DNA of 64,000 nucleotides from JAHDBG01 sp963922685 (lineage in GTDB: Bacteria > Pseudomonadota > Gammaproteobacteria > Chromatiales > Chromatiaceae): NCBI GenBank assembly GCA_963922685.1, contig CAWUJM010000003.1, positions 4,115-68,114 of the forward strand. Reading direction: 5' to 3'. Made by a program: the position numbers and the translations under genes. The first letter of the stretch is position 1. The number at the start of each line of letters is the position of its first letter. Below are positions 45,355 through 54,307 of the stretch, in pieces. The notes under the pieces were generated by a model. The model was not told the DNA's origin. It searched no databases and saw only the letters and a list, made by a program, of their open reading frames with translations.

Positions 45355-46421
45355 ACCAGCAGGCTCAGATCGGTCGGGGCCGACAGCGACAGCGGTGCGC
45401 CACCCGGGGCGGGGGCTTGTGCCGCCTGACGGGCCTGCTCATCCAGCACCATCACAGCGCGGCCAGCCACCTGATTCAGTTCCAGCACCCAGGCAACCAG
45501 GGTGCGCGATAATTTGCGCAGGACGGCCTTCATATCCAGCTCAGCGACCGATTCCAGACTGGTCTGATGCGTCTTACTCATCGCATACGAACCGGTAGTC
45601 CCCTTATCCAGTGCAAGCACCTGACCGGTGATCACCTTCGAGATGGCAGCATCGTGATCGCGGATGACCTCATTGATCTCCGTAATCTTACCTTTCACGG
45701 ACAGTTCTTTGATATCGCGCACCCCGGCCACCGTAACCGAATCCGCCGCACTCAGGCCAGCCAGGGCCTGAGAGATCTTAATCAGTTCAGCTTCGCCGGT
45801 CGCATCCGAAATCGCCACATGTGCCGGAACCGAATATCTATCGCCCAGTTGCTGCATCTGATCCAGTGCCTGCCACTTGGCCTGCCAGCGCGGAAAGGCG
45901 GGTTCCAGCACTGAGCAGCCATACGGATTGGTCGCATTAGCCCGGTGGGTAAAGACAATCACCTTTTTATCCGGCACATCACGCCACTGACTATCACTCG
46001 CCAGATACATCAGATGGCCGGACTTGTGAAACTGAAAACGACGCGGGTCAGAACGCTCAATCCGTTCCGGCACCATCACCCCTGCCTGCACCGACCAGAA
46101 CACCTCCAGCGGTACAAAACCGTAGGCCAGGCATTGCAGCGCATCCAGCAGATCGTGTTCCAGCGTGATTTCAGCAAACACCTGATCCAGCAGACCGGTT
46201 GCGGCTGCATCGGAATCATCTGACCAGGCCCAGGGCATTCTGAGCGCAGTATGCTGGCGCAGCTGCATGGCAGAACTGACCTGATCATCCAGCAGCATCG
46301 CCTCAATCGTGCCGAAATAATCAGCGACACGCGGCACCTGATAAAAGAACGCCGGTGGCGCATGGCGATCGGTCAGGAACTGATCGGTGCTGAGTGGCCG
46401 GGTCAGCTGCCGGGTCAGCAT
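45351..46421 (-). CDS. DUF935-type portal protein (Mu gp29-like)
   Basis: A 356-residue portal of the Mu type. ILRSEC-like LRQHTALRMPWAW at the N-terminus, YGFVPLEVFWSV, IVFTHRANATNPYG, and KGTTGSYAMSKTHQ are typical of DUF935. It forms the dodecameric ring through which DNA passes. It is shorter than Mu gp29 (about 512). It overlaps MuF by 4 bp. Confidence 0.85.
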   Translation of the reverse strand: MLTRQLTRPLSTDQFLTDRHAPPAFFYQVPRVADYFGTIEAMLLDDQVSSAMQLRQHTALRMPWAWSDDSDAAATGLLDQVFAEITLEHDLLDALQCLAYGFVPLEVFWSVQAGVMVPERIERSDPRRFQFHKSGHLMYLASDSQWRDVPDKKVIVFTHRANATNPYGCSVLEPAFPRWQAKWQALDQMQQLGDRYSVPAHVAISDATGEAELIKISQALAGLSAADSVTVAGVRDIKELSVKGKITEINEVIRDHDAAISKVITGQVLALDKGTTGSYAMSKTHQTSLESVAELDMKAVLRKLSRTLVAWVLELNQVAGRAVMVLDEQARQAAQAPAPGGAPLSLSAPTDLSLLV

Positions 46422-46813
46422 GGCGCACCGGTCGCGGCACAGACACGAACCGCACCGACAAATGCTTTCGGCCGGGCATCCGTGTCAACACAGTCACCCA
46501 GCAGACCCTTCAGCATCGCCTTCGCATCAGACCGTTTATCAGATGCCCCGGCCTCCACTTCCGAGCGCGCATATAATTCATACACAGCCATCTTCTGAAT
46601 GGCGGCCTGCAGCACCTCGGATTCATCTGTAGTGAACACCCGGCCCTGAGAGCCACAGCGCAGAATGGCCGAATAAGCCCAGCGACAGGCCGCATCCACG
46701 GCTTCTTGTAACAGGACATCATCACCCAGGGTCAGGGTGGTCAGGATCTGTTTATCCATCGCCCGGTGCATATCATGCACCGTGACCAGGGCCTTGATTC
46801 CATCTAATGTCAT
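46415..46813 (-). CDS. DUF1320-like phage protein
   Basis: A 132-residue protein resembling Mu gp36 (DUF1320), a head-tail connector candidate. The helical DEAVDAACRWAYSAILRCG-like stretch and a C-terminal LKGLLGDCV are seen. The internal ATG at 46813 is chosen since the first ATG (46828) lies in the T-run of the terminator before it; a GGGGGG SD precedes 46813. It overlaps the portal start by 7 bp. Confidence 0.6.
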   Translation of the reverse strand: MTLDGIKALVTVHDMHRAMDKQILTTLTLGDDVLLQEAVDAACRWAYSAILRCGSQGRVFTTDESEVLQAAIQKMAVYELYARSEVEAGASDKRSDAKAMLKGLLGDCVDTDARPKAFVGAVRVCAATGAPC

Positions 46814-46828
46814 GCAGACGCCCCCCAT

Positions 46829-46854
46829 AAAAAAAGGGGGCCGGGGCCCCCTTT
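46829..46854 (-). terminator. Intrinsic terminator between capsid and portal genes
   Basis: On the minus strand a perfect GC hairpin (gggggccccggccccc) is followed by seven T. It sits downstream of the capsid gene in the direction of transcription and should reduce read-through to DUF1320, portal, MuF and nrdB. Confidence 0.8.
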
Positions 46855-46884
46855 ACATCCCGACCAGGCTGACCTGTCAGACCA

Positions 46885-47862
46885 TTAAACGACTTTCGAC
46901 CAGCAGATCGCCTTCAGGGCCGGAGCCGGAATCGGCTTCGACATCGACTTGATCTTGATGCCGCTCGGATCCTGCGTCCGGATCGGGTTCGCCCAGAACG
47001 GCAGCGGTTGCAGATTTGCCTGCAGGTCATCCAGCGCGCAATACCACAGCTTGATTGGTGCACCCAGATCGACCATCACGATTTCATTGTCCGGCACTGA
47101 TGACACAAAGTTGCCGGAGTTCAGGTCAGTATAGCCAGTCGCGATCAACTCAAAACTGAACTGGCCGAGACTACTGCGATCTTTGCCAATCTGCACTACA
47201 ATCGCATTATTCTTCGCATTCAGATTGATTGTACCCATCAGCAGGTCGTACGCTTTTTTACCGGCGAAGATGTGCAGATTGCCGCCCCAGCCGCCTTCAG
47301 ACAGCACCTTCTGCATCGCCGTCAGGTGGCTGAAGATATCCGTGGGTTTAGACGTTGCCGTCCAGGCGGTGGTCACATCCAGTCGTTGTGGCGCACCATA
47401 TTCCACCTCATACACATCCAGCATATTGCCGGAATCGTCCTTCATTGGATACGTAATCCTACCGGTCATCGCCTGAGCACACAGTGCCTCTGTAGATAGT
47501 TTTATCACTTCCTGATGGGCATACAGATACGTATTCACCATCTCCTGCACACTACGCCGGGGTAAGAGCTTCATGTTGTTCAGCTCAGTAGCAGTCAGAG
47601 GCGATGAAACATCAAAGCCCTGTGGCTCAATCGTCATGTTGTCCAGACCACCGGTATGAAACGCATGCGACTGCGTACCCCGCCGCACCACCGGCACATT
47701 CCGTGTGATCTTATTCACCTCAGACAGCGGGATCGCGGGCAACGGCCATGTCCGGGCATCGCCAAACAACCGGTTTTTGATCGGGGTGTTGACCTTCGGG
47801 CCATTCTCAATCGCCTGAGCGATGGTTTTAACAGTCAGAAACTGGGTCAGATCAAGTTCCAT
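46885..47862 (-). CDS. Major capsid protein, lambda gpE family
   Basis: A 325-residue protein of the lambda E type. The family block YLYAHQEVIKLSTEALCAQA (about 110-130) and DVYEVEYGAP are recognisable, as is the closing FWANPIRTQDPSGIKIKSMS. It forms the icosahedral shell. A decoration protein of the lambda D type is encoded upstream, and an intrinsic terminator follows. Confidence 0.88.
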   Translation of the reverse strand: MELDLTQFLTVKTIAQAIENGPKVNTPIKNRLFGDARTWPLPAIPLSEVNKITRNVPVVRRGTQSHAFHTGGLDNMTIEPQGFDVSSPLTATELNNMKLLPRRSVQEMVNTYLYAHQEVIKLSTEALCAQAMTGRITYPMKDDSGNMLDVYEVEYGAPQRLDVTTAWTATSKPTDIFSHLTAMQKVLSEGGWGGNLHIFAGKKAYDLLMGTINLNAKNNAIVVQIGKDRSSLGQFSFELIATGYTDLNSGNFVSSVPDNEIVMVDLGAPIKLWYCALDDLQANLQPLPFWANPIRTQDPSGIKIKSMSKPIPAPALKAICWSKVV

Positions 47863-47863
47863 A

Positions 47864-48103
47864 TCAGCGTCCTTTAACAGGTTTCTTAGCAGCAGACTGC
47901 GGTGGTTCGGGGGCTAAGGCGGTATCAAAGGCAACCGCCTTCTGCTGCAGTTCAGCCACGGCATCTGCAACCGCCTGAATCAGCAGGTTGCGTTGCGGAT
48001 GGTGTAACAGATTCCAGGTCTCGCCACCCAGCTTACGCACCGTCTGCCAGACCTGGTTATGTGCCTGGCTGAACGCCAGCCGGGCTGGTTTTGCATCACT
48101 CAT
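47864..48103 (-). CDS. Small phage protein of unknown function
   Basis: A 79-residue protein with a basic C-terminus (AAKKPVKGR) and a helical middle. It lies between the decoration and capsid genes, a place occupied by small head proteins in other lambda-like heads. No family is recognised. Confidence 0.55.
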   Translation of the reverse strand: MSDAKPARLAFSQAHNQVWQTVRKLGGETWNLLHHPQRNLLIQAVADAVAELQQKAVAFDTALAPEPPQSAAKKPVKGR

Positions 48104-48112
48104 AACAGGCTC

Positions 48113-48454
48113 CTAGTTCGCCCAGATGCCGGACTGACCGAGCTCGGCCAGCTGGGCATCCGAGATCGGCTTACCATTCACGGTCAGTTCTTTCTTAAAC
48201 ACCGTGCCATGTACCAGCACACGAGCCAGCGTTTCACGGGGCCGGTCCAGTTTTTCCGACACAACCCCGAATACGGTGCCTGCGGTGCCGTTCCAGGCGG
48301 TGACTTCACGATCTGCATTCAGCGTGACCAGTTCGCCACCACTGAATCCGGTGACGCTACTGGCAACCGCCACCGCCCGCACGACGGGCGGATGCGCACG
48401 ATCGATCACCTGTTTTTCATTCAGCGTGTTGCGCTGAATCACAAAGCTTGTCAT
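48113..48454 (-). CDS. Head decoration protein, lambda gpD family
   Basis: A 113-residue protein. RAVAVASSVTGFSGGELVTLN and TVFGVVSEKLDRP match the gpD fold, which binds the expanded capsid. It lies directly before the capsid gene. Confidence 0.8.
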   Translation of the reverse strand: MTSFVIQRNTLNEKQVIDRAHPPVVRAVAVASSVTGFSGGELVTLNADREVTAWNGTAGTVFGVVSEKLDRPRETLARVLVHGTVFKKELTVNGKPISDAQLAELGQSGIWAN

Positions 48455-48465
48455 AACCTAATCCC

Positions 48466-49437
48466 TCAGAACTTCGCCGCCAGGGCGACAATATTGATCT
48501 TGTCATCCGGCTGATCATCTGCCAGAGCCAGCGGCTGTAAAAAACCCGGTTGCGCAGCGGGCTCCGGACAGGCCTGAATAAATGCCTGCGCCTGGGCAAA
48601 CACGCCATCAGCGGCATTATCAGCCAGAGCCAGCGCATCAGATTTCGCCAGCAGGGCCTGCAGCGGCTTCAGCTGATCCTCCGACAGGCCTTTGGCCTTC
48701 GCTGCAGCGATCACGCTGTTGATCCGATCCGCACGGATTGTGTCCATAGAGGCCGCCAGTTGTTTCTGCATATCAGCCAGCTGCGCCGCTTGCGCCGGAT
48801 CCTGCGGCTGAGCGGTCGGTTTTTGCTGTTTTTGCGGAGGTTCGGATTTCGCCGGGGCCGGTTGCTGCGCCGCGAGCGTCTTGACCTGTTCCGCCAGTTT
48901 TGTCTGTTGCTCAGTGATCGGCTTCAGCTGCGCGGCCATCGCTTCTTTTACCGCCAGCGCGATCGCCTCTTTCATCTTCTGATCCATAATCTCATCCTGA
49001 ATAAAATCGGCTGCCAGTGTGATCAGTCCTGAGCCAGCCGCACTCAGGGTGACTGAATCCAGTTCGGTGACACTCAGGCTCTGCACATCCGCTGCCGGGG
49101 GCAGTTCGCCGAGTGCCGCCACGTGGTGGATGTAATACCGCTGATCCGCCTGATGCGGATACAGGCCCACCGAGAACCCCGCAACGTAACCGTCATCTTC
49201 CAGACGCTGCAGCACCGGGGTGTAGTGGATATCGACCAGCAGCGCATCCTGTTCAATGCGCGGACGATCCACCCGTCCGAACGCCAGCACCTGTGAATCA
49301 GTCGGATGACCGAGTGTGACCGGTGGCCTGGCATCCGGATTAAACTGATCGACTGCCTGCTGCAGATGATTCAGAGTGACGCGGGTGCCTTCACGCTGAA
49401 TACCGGCAGTGACTAATTTCAGGGTACGGACACGCAT
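48466..49437 (-). CDS. Head maturation protease/scaffold (Mu gpI/Z-like)
   Basis: A 323-residue protein. The N-terminal part (about 1-150; RPPVTLGHPTDSQVLAFGRV with a candidate histidine and an AGFSVGLYPHQ segment carrying serine) fits a prohead protease. The C-terminal half is a Gln/Ala-rich coiled coil, like a scaffold. The combined layout matches Mu gene I/Z. It is upstream of gpD and capsid, as usual. Confidence 0.7.
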   Translation of the reverse strand: MRVRTLKLVTAGIQREGTRVTLNHLQQAVDQFNPDARPPVTLGHPTDSQVLAFGRVDRPRIEQDALLVDIHYTPVLQRLEDDGYVAGFSVGLYPHQADQRYYIHHVAALGELPPAADVQSLSVTELDSVTLSAAGSGLITLAADFIQDEIMDQKMKEAIALAVKEAMAAQLKPITEQQTKLAEQVKTLAAQQPAPAKSEPPQKQQKPTAQPQDPAQAAQLADMQKQLAASMDTIRADRINSVIAAAKAKGLSEDQLKPLQALLAKSDALALADNAADGVFAQAQAFIQACPEPAAQPGFLQPLALADDQPDDKINIVALAAKF

Positions 49438-49445
49438 AGCACGAA

Positions 49446-49589
49446 TTATTTGCGCAACGGGGTTTCAGTCACTGCAGCGGTGGTTTCCACAATCTGTGCC
49501 CAGAGTGCCGGGCTGGGCAACTCTTTACCGGCATCCAGCAGGCCCTGTTGCACACCACGCAGCCACATCATAAATAACGCCTGTTCCAT
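49446..49589 (-). CDS. Short phage protein
   Basis: A 47-residue ORF starting MEQALFMMWLRGVQQGLLD and ending in TETPLRK. It starts 4 bp after the end of the preceding gene and stops 8 bp before the protease start. The tight spacing and the coding-like composition suggest it is real. Confidence 0.5.
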   Translation of the reverse strand: MEQALFMMWLRGVQQGLLDAGKELPSPALWAQIVETTAAVTETPLRK

Positions 49590-49592
49590 GCA

Positions 49593-49886
49593 TCACCCCG
49601 GAAAATCATCCGTCACCAGAAAATCATAGCTCTCATGCGAAGTCATTGATCGTCCATTATCAAAATGGACGACTACACCCACGATCCAGGTGCCTTTCAC
49701 ATCAAAGCTGACTTCAGCTCGTGCCCACTTGCCGTCATACGTTGCCGGATAAATGATCCGGCTGCCATCGCTTTTAACAATTCTGAGCTCGACCGACTCA
49801 ATATGTTCTTTATCTGCCTCAGTAATGCGACCAGCCACTTCCAGATTCAGCCAGCCGTCACCCAGACCAATTTTGCCCGTGTTCAT
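49593..49886 (-). CDS. Phage protein of unknown function, beta-rich
   Basis: A 97-residue protein with alternating hydrophobic residues and DGKWARAEVSFDVKGTWIVGVVVHFDNGR, suggesting a single beta-sandwich domain. No family is recognised. It overlaps the end of the decapeptide-repeat ORF by 29 bp and lies between tail tube and head genes. Confidence 0.5.
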   Translation of the reverse strand: MNTGKIGLGDGWLNLEVAGRITEADKEHIESVELRIVKSDGSRIIYPATYDGKWARAEVSFDVKGTWIVGVVVHFDNGRSMTSHESYDFLVTDDFPG

Positions 49887-50089
49887 ATTTCGGCAGAGAT
49901 AATATGTGCGTTAAATCTCGTGTCACCCGCACGGTGCCTGCGACTCGCCGACTGAACGGGCAGACCCCGGCCAACCGGCGAGTGCAGCTTACCGCACCCT
50001 GTAATGTGGTGTTCAGGCGCACCCGCCCGCGCAACTCAGGTCGAAACCTGGCCATGCAGAGTCGTATTCAGATGCACGGTGCCGAACAC
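49858..50089 (-). pseudogene. Decapeptide-repeat protein with an internal frameshift
   Basis: The open part from 50055 carries repeats of about ten residues: GRVRLNTTLQ, GAVSCTRRLA, GVCPFSRRVA, GTVRVTRDLT. Upstream, a GTG at 50089 preceded by GGGA starts VFGTVHLNTTLHGQVST and runs into a stop at 50036. Joining the frames restores a regular repeat apart from a unit two residues short, as if 5 nt were deleted. Such repeats occur in phage structural proteins; the function is unknown. Confidence 0.5.
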
Positions 50090-50106
50090 CTCAAAATCCC
50101 AGGGGG

Positions 50107-50820
50107 TTAAGCCTGGGGGGCAGGGTCAGCCGCATGCGGGTTCGGGCAGTCTGCCAGCATGATCTGACGCACAGAGTCGAGCGACTGAGTGAACGAGACC
50201 TGCAGCGCGTTGACCAGATCAGCATTCTGCTGACACAACATGTGCCTGACCAGATCCTCCGCAACACCCGGTTCCGGCAGCTGTTCAACCTGAGTCTGCA
50301 GACCGGCGATCGCCTCCGAGTGTTCGGAGACCTGTTCACTCAGGCCATCAATCCGCTCGTTCGCAGCGATCAGCGCATCCGCATATTTCGACTTCAGCTC
50401 CCCCAGCTCAGCCAGTACTTCAGCTGCGGTCTGTTTCGCATCAGTCGCATCAGTGGCGGCACTTGCTGCGGATTTCGCGGCCTGTTCGGACAATTCACGC
50501 AGGGCACTCAGATCGTCCAGGACTTTACCGTCACTGTTCTGATCAATCGCCTCAAACAACTTTACCGCTTCGGCCAGCTTTTCATTCAGGCCTTCAATGC
50601 CATTGATGCCATCGACCGTGGCCTGCAGATCGCGTACCACCTCATCGGTATACGCCTGACCACGTTGTTCGGCAGCACACAGCTCACCTTTAACGATGGT
50701 GGCAAAGGTACCGCTGAACTCAGTAAACAACTGCGGCAACACAGCAGACGGCTGCGGGCAGTATTCCGGCAGGGCCGGGTCGTTCTGAACGGGTAATTGA
50801 GATTGAGTCGGAGTAGCCAT
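50107..50820 (-). CDS. Phage coiled-coil protein
   Basis: A 237-residue protein with long helices (about 60-200) rich in Ala/Glu, including AAKSAASAATDATDAKQTAA. It also has an EF-hand-like loop DQNSDGKVLDDL near 92-103. No family is recognised; its position after the tail tube gene suggests a tail role. Confidence 0.55.
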   Translation of the reverse strand: MATPTQSQLPVQNDPALPEYCPQPSAVLPQLFTEFSGTFATIVKGELCAAEQRGQAYTDEVVRDLQATVDGINGIEGLNEKLAEAVKLFEAIDQNSDGKVLDDLSALRELSEQAAKSAASAATDATDAKQTAAEVLAELGELKSKYADALIAANERIDGLSEQVSEHSEAIAGLQTQVEQLPEPGVAEDLVRHMLCQQNADLVNALQVSFTQSLDSVRQIMLADCPNPHAADPAPQA

Positions 50821-50884
50821 AAAGATTTAACAAAATAAATGTGTGCGCAATACATCCACAACCAGGCCGCACACAGCCCGGATG

Positions 50885-51370
50885 TCAGTTCAGCGTCGGC
50901 GGAATCGTGATGCCGTTCACATTATCAATCAGGAACACCACACCGGCCTGCGCGGTACTGACCTCAATCAGCATCACGTTGATGGTCACTTCCAGTTCGG
51001 TCTTATGTTCATTGTTGATCGCGGGCAGCGGAATATTTTCCACCCAGCCACCGAGCCGTGAGGTATAGCCGTCATCCGCAATCTTGCCGGTCAGCACATT
51101 CGGCAGATGCACATCACCCCGCATCTTGATCAGCAGATAACCATCTGCATTCACCATGCGCGGGATATCGCCCGGTGCCAGATTATTGATCTTCAGCTTG
51201 GCGGTCATCTGGTCGAACTTGCCGTTCGGCACCTTCGCCTTCGCGGGCATGCCCATTCCGGAGACCTCGGTAAACAGCCGCTTGATCTCAACACTGGCTT
51301 CGTCAATCCGACCGACCATATCGTTGTCATTCACATACACCCGGTTCTGCCGCCAGATCACTGCACTCAT
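50885..51370 (-). CDS. P2 gpFII-like tail tube protein
   Basis: A 161-residue tube protein. VYVNDNDMVGRIDEASVEIKR and the closing IDNVNGI fit the FII family. It overlaps the sheath gene by 4 bp, the usual FI-FII order. Confidence 0.9.
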   Translation of the reverse strand: MSAVIWRQNRVYVNDNDMVGRIDEASVEIKRLFTEVSGMGMPAKAKVPNGKFDQMTAKLKINNLAPGDIPRMVNADGYLLIKMRGDVHLPNVLTGKIADDGYTSRLGGWVENIPLPAINNEHKTELEVTINVMLIEVSTAQAGVVFLIDNVNGITIPPTLN

Positions 51371-52524
51371 GAGGATGCTCCGACTAACGCACTGAACACA
51401 GTCTGCAATGCAGCCACATCAACCACGGTGCGATACGTGATCTTTTCCGCAACCGGCGGCGGCGTCAGATATTTGGTATAGGTCAGCTTGCCCGCTGCCA
51501 GCTCAGCGGTCGGGTTATCCGCCAGGCGGACTTCACAATGACCGGATACCAGCGCACCCCGTGCGATCAGGGCGCGCAGATAATCATTCACCGACTCCTG
51601 CACCCGGTTTAACAACCCGGTGGCGGCATCTTCCGGACGGCTGAACATCGGCTGATCCAGAAACTGCAGGGTGAAATATTCCAGCGACTCGTCAATGATA
51701 TCCAGCGTACGCTGCCAGGCGATAAAGGTGGTCGGGCTGGTCTCGAACGGCCAGGCCGCAGTGCGGTTGCCGAATGACCGATAGCCGGAACCGGCAAAGT
51801 TCAGGATGGAGACCAGGCCCATCTCATTGACATAATTCAGCTCGGTGTCTTTATTGCTGGGCATATAGCTCAGGACGCGCTCCGCGCCGATGATGCCGGA
51901 GATCACCTGATTGGACGGACTGGCATGAAAGCCGGTGGTCTGATCAGATTTCGCGATCACACCGGCCAGTCGACCGGAGAGCCAGTCCAGGGTCGGATTG
52001 CCATCTTTATCGGCAATCTGTACCTGCGGATAACACACCACCGCCTGACCCTGGCCGAAGGTCTGTTTATGCGTGACCGCCTGTTCCGGGGTCAGACCCG
52101 CCGGACAATCAACCAGCGCGACCCCGCGACACTGCGCAGCCGTACTGATCAGCTCAGCCGCCACGCCCTTATCCTGGGAGAAGCCGGGTGCGATCAGAAT
52201 CTTGGGAAAAAAGCCGAACTCGGCAAATGCATTCAGAAAGGTCGGGATATGCCCGATCACATCGCCGGTGGACGGATTCGCCCCGGCAGAGATGGTGATC
52301 ACCGTGACCTGAGTATGATCAAAGATCGCATCAAACGCCGAATCCAGAGACCCGACTGTGTTGAAGACTTCCAGTGCATCCTCACGCGAGCGGATAATCC
52401 GCATAACGCCTGGTTCACCCTGCGCGGAAGACCCGATCAGGCCGATCACCGCACTCTTCACTTCGTTCACCGGTACCGGCCCGTTCTGCAGCCGGATCGT
52501 TTCAACCCCGTGTAAAAAGCTCAC
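51367..52524 (-). CDS. P2 gpFI-like tail sheath protein
   Basis: A 385-residue contractile sheath protein starting at a GTG (52524) as SFLHGVETIRLQNGP, close to P2 FI in length (396). SSAQGEPG, FAEFGFFPKILIAPGFSQ and ASPSNQVISGIIG are typical. The upstream frame extension is not conserved. The GTG overlaps the stop of a possible 20-residue leader ORF (MGTQPTAPDNLL, 52523-52585) by 4 bp. Confidence 0.9.
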   Translation of the reverse strand: MSFLHGVETIRLQNGPVPVNEVKSAVIGLIGSSAQGEPGVMRIIRSREDALEVFNTVGSLDSAFDAIFDHTQVTVITISAGANPSTGDVIGHIPTFLNAFAEFGFFPKILIAPGFSQDKGVAAELISTAAQCRGVALVDCPAGLTPEQAVTHKQTFGQGQAVVCYPQVQIADKDGNPTLDWLSGRLAGVIAKSDQTTGFHASPSNQVISGIIGAERVLSYMPSNKDTELNYVNEMGLVSILNFAGSGYRSFGNRTAAWPFETSPTTFIAWQRTLDIIDESLEYFTLQFLDQPMFSRPEDAATGLLNRVQESVNDYLRALIARGALVSGHCEVRLADNPTAELAAGKLTYTKYLTPPPVAEKITYRTVVDVAALQTVFSALVGASS

Positions 52525-52639
52525 AACAACAGCACCCGCAACATACGTAAAAGGTTGTCTGGCGCAGTGGGCTGTGTCCCCATGATTAACACAACCCACC
52601 ACTCAGACGTTGCGGAGCAGGCTAACAGGCGGATTTCAG

Positions 52640-52663
52640 TGACGTGGTACCGGTAGCACACCA
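52640..52663. promoter_or_regulatory. Candidate late-gene operator, copy 2
   Basis: tgacgtggtaccggtagcac lies upstream of the sheath gene and matches the copies at 39787 and 56788. A host-type REP hairpin follows at 52663-52690. The region between the sheath and gpW contains no gene. Confidence 0.45.
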
Positions 52664-52707
52664 GATTACGCGACTGCGCGCGGAATGACAGGTGGCGGTG
52701 CGATACC

Positions 52708-53058
52708 TTATAAGTTGAACTGGCGGGTGTGGGTGACGCCGGACGCGCGCAGCACAAAGGTCAGGCTCAGGCTGAGCTGACCGGCAGCGGCCTGACTGAC
52801 ATCCGGCACCAGCCCGGTCACTTCGGCGCGGGTTTCATACTGATTTAAGATACGGATGGTCTGACCGATATAACGCGGCACCTGCGCCATCGGCTGATCC
52901 AGCAACTCCCACAGCGGCGAGCCGAAGGCCGGGTCATGAATCCGTTCGCCCGGACGGGTGCTCAGAATAATGTGATAACACTGCAGCACATCCTCCAGGA
53001 TATCCGGCAACCGCGCCCCACCGGGGGGCGCGTTGCGCAATTGCAGGCCATAGGTCAT
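52708..53058 (-). CDS. P2 gpW/T4 gp25-like baseplate protein
   Basis: A 116-residue baseplate wedge. The family ILSTRPGERIHDPAFGSPLWELLD block and the L-rich strand ending LTFVLRASG are clear. Confidence 0.88.
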   Translation of the reverse strand: MTYGLQLRNAPPGGARLPDILEDVLQCYHIILSTRPGERIHDPAFGSPLWELLDQPMAQVPRYIGQTIRILNQYETRAEVTGLVPDVSQAAAGQLSLSLTFVLRASGVTHTRQFNL

Positions 53059-53202
53059 CGGTCAGGCTCCGGGGTGAGATGAGAAGGCCTTGCACAAGGC
53101 TTGTACAACGCCTGTCATGGACGCAAATAAAAAAACCATACTTGGGTGAGGAAAAGGGTTCGCGTGGCCTGAGCGAGACCGGATCACCCGGCCATCATCA
53201 GA

Positions 53203-53496
53203 TCAGGCGACCGTGAAACTGGCCACGCCCTCGGCCACCTGTGAGCCACAATCGACCGGATCGCCGACCCGGCCGATCGGCTGACCGGCCACCGTAAAAC
53301 GCGGGCTGCCTGCAGCCAGCGCACCGGCATGACACGGATGCGGCGGCGCGGTGCAACAATGGGTCGCCCAGGCATCACCCTTAACATGTACCGGCACCTT
53401 GCCGACTGTAAACCGGGCCTGCCCGGCGACCGAGACACGCGGCGGGAAACAACCGTGGCCGGTGCAGGTATGGCCTTTCAGCGTGACAGCAGGCAT
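53203..53496 (-). CDS. PAAR-domain spike tip protein
   Basis: A 97-residue PAAR protein with repeated proline/glycine turns and metal-binding Cys/His (GHTCTGHGCFPP; THCCTAPPHPCHAG). PAAR proteins cap the gpV-type spike. It overlaps the gpV stop by 1 bp. The region 53059-53202 contains no gene. Confidence 0.85.
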   Translation of the reverse strand: MPAVTLKGHTCTGHGCFPPRVSVAGQARFTVGKVPVHVKGDAWATHCCTAPPHPCHAGALAAGSPRFTVAGQPIGRVGDPVDCGSQVAEGVASFTVA

Positions 53497-54002
53497 CAGT
53501 CACCCTCAAACACATGCACATGCGGTGCATCAATCCACAAATCGCCATCCGACCGTATCCGGCAGGCCCCACCGGCCCGGATCGTCAGATCACCCGCGCT
53601 ATGAATGGTCAGCGCATGGTTCTTCTCGTGATATGCCAGTTGTGCGCCATCGCTGAACTGATGCCGCCAGACCGCCGCATCCGTGACCGGTACCGGCGCA
53701 TTCGTGTGATAGGTACTGCCGATCACGACCCCGGCCTGCAGACCATCCACCGGCAGAAACACACACCAGACCTGCTCACCCAGGGCAGGCAGGCTGTACG
53801 CTTGGCGTTGGTGCGCCCGCTGGGTGAGCACCGGCAACCAGCCCGGAATCGCATGATCATGGCCTGGCAACTGCACCCTCACCCGATAGCCTGCCGGATC
53901 CTGCTGCACCACCTTACCTGCCGCAACCATCCGTGCGACCCGGCTCTGCAGATCGTCCAGATCGCGTTTAATCTGTGCCAGTTGTTCAATCATGATAATC
54001 AA
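53496..54002 (-). CDS. P2 gpV-like tail spike/baseplate assembly protein
   Basis: A 168-residue spike protein. The OB-fold part has YRVRVQLPGHDHAIPGWLPVL and LGEQVWCVFLPV; the C-terminal beta-helix follows (HSAGDLTIRAGGACRIRSDG). It pairs with the PAAR tip encoded next. Confidence 0.88.
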   Translation of the reverse strand: MIIMIEQLAQIKRDLDDLQSRVARMVAAGKVVQQDPAGYRVRVQLPGHDHAIPGWLPVLTQRAHQRQAYSLPALGEQVWCVFLPVDGLQAGVVIGSTYHTNAPVPVTDAAVWRHQFSDGAQLAYHEKNHALTIHSAGDLTIRAGGACRIRSDGDLWIDAPHVHVFEGD

Positions 54003-54286
54003 TCAGCCTGAAAAGTATTAAAATCCTGAATAATATCCCATTGAGACCTGTCCTCGAAGATTGCAATAGTGGCAAGCACCTTAGCCATTGATAAAACAAA
54101 ATCTTCCAGGATATTATCCCTTTCAGGCAGCCATATCCGGGCTTTCATGTCCGGGCTATCAAAAATCACACTGCCAGCAATACCTCCGACCCGTTTCCAA
54201 CCTTTTTTCAGGAGGAAACACCCTACATTCTCAGGTCTTATATTGGCCAGAAAATCGACATCTGTGATATCTGCCTTTATGCTCAT
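53999..54286 (-). CDS. Phage protein of unknown function
   Basis: A 95-residue protein (starting MSIKADITDVDFLANIRPEN). It is lower in GC than its neighbours and overlaps gpV by 4 bp. The pattern ARIWLPERDNILEDFVLSMAKVL could come from a small immunity-like or accessory gene. No family is recognised. Confidence 0.5.
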   Translation of the reverse strand: MSIKADITDVDFLANIRPENVGCFLLKKGWKRVGGIAGSVIFDSPDMKARIWLPERDNILEDFVLSMAKVLATIAIFEDRSQWDIIQDFNTFQAD

Positions 54287-54307
54287 GATGATAAATACAT
54301 ATCAGAA

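Noticed and set aside
44140..45429. A 429-codon open frame on the plus strand
   Set aside because: It lies opposite MuF and the portal end, whose motifs are clear; it has no recognisable domain or SD and reflects codon bias of the real genes.
52525..52602. N-terminal extension of the sheath protein
   Set aside because: The extra residues are not sheath-like, and the GTG at 52524 gives a length close to P2 FI.
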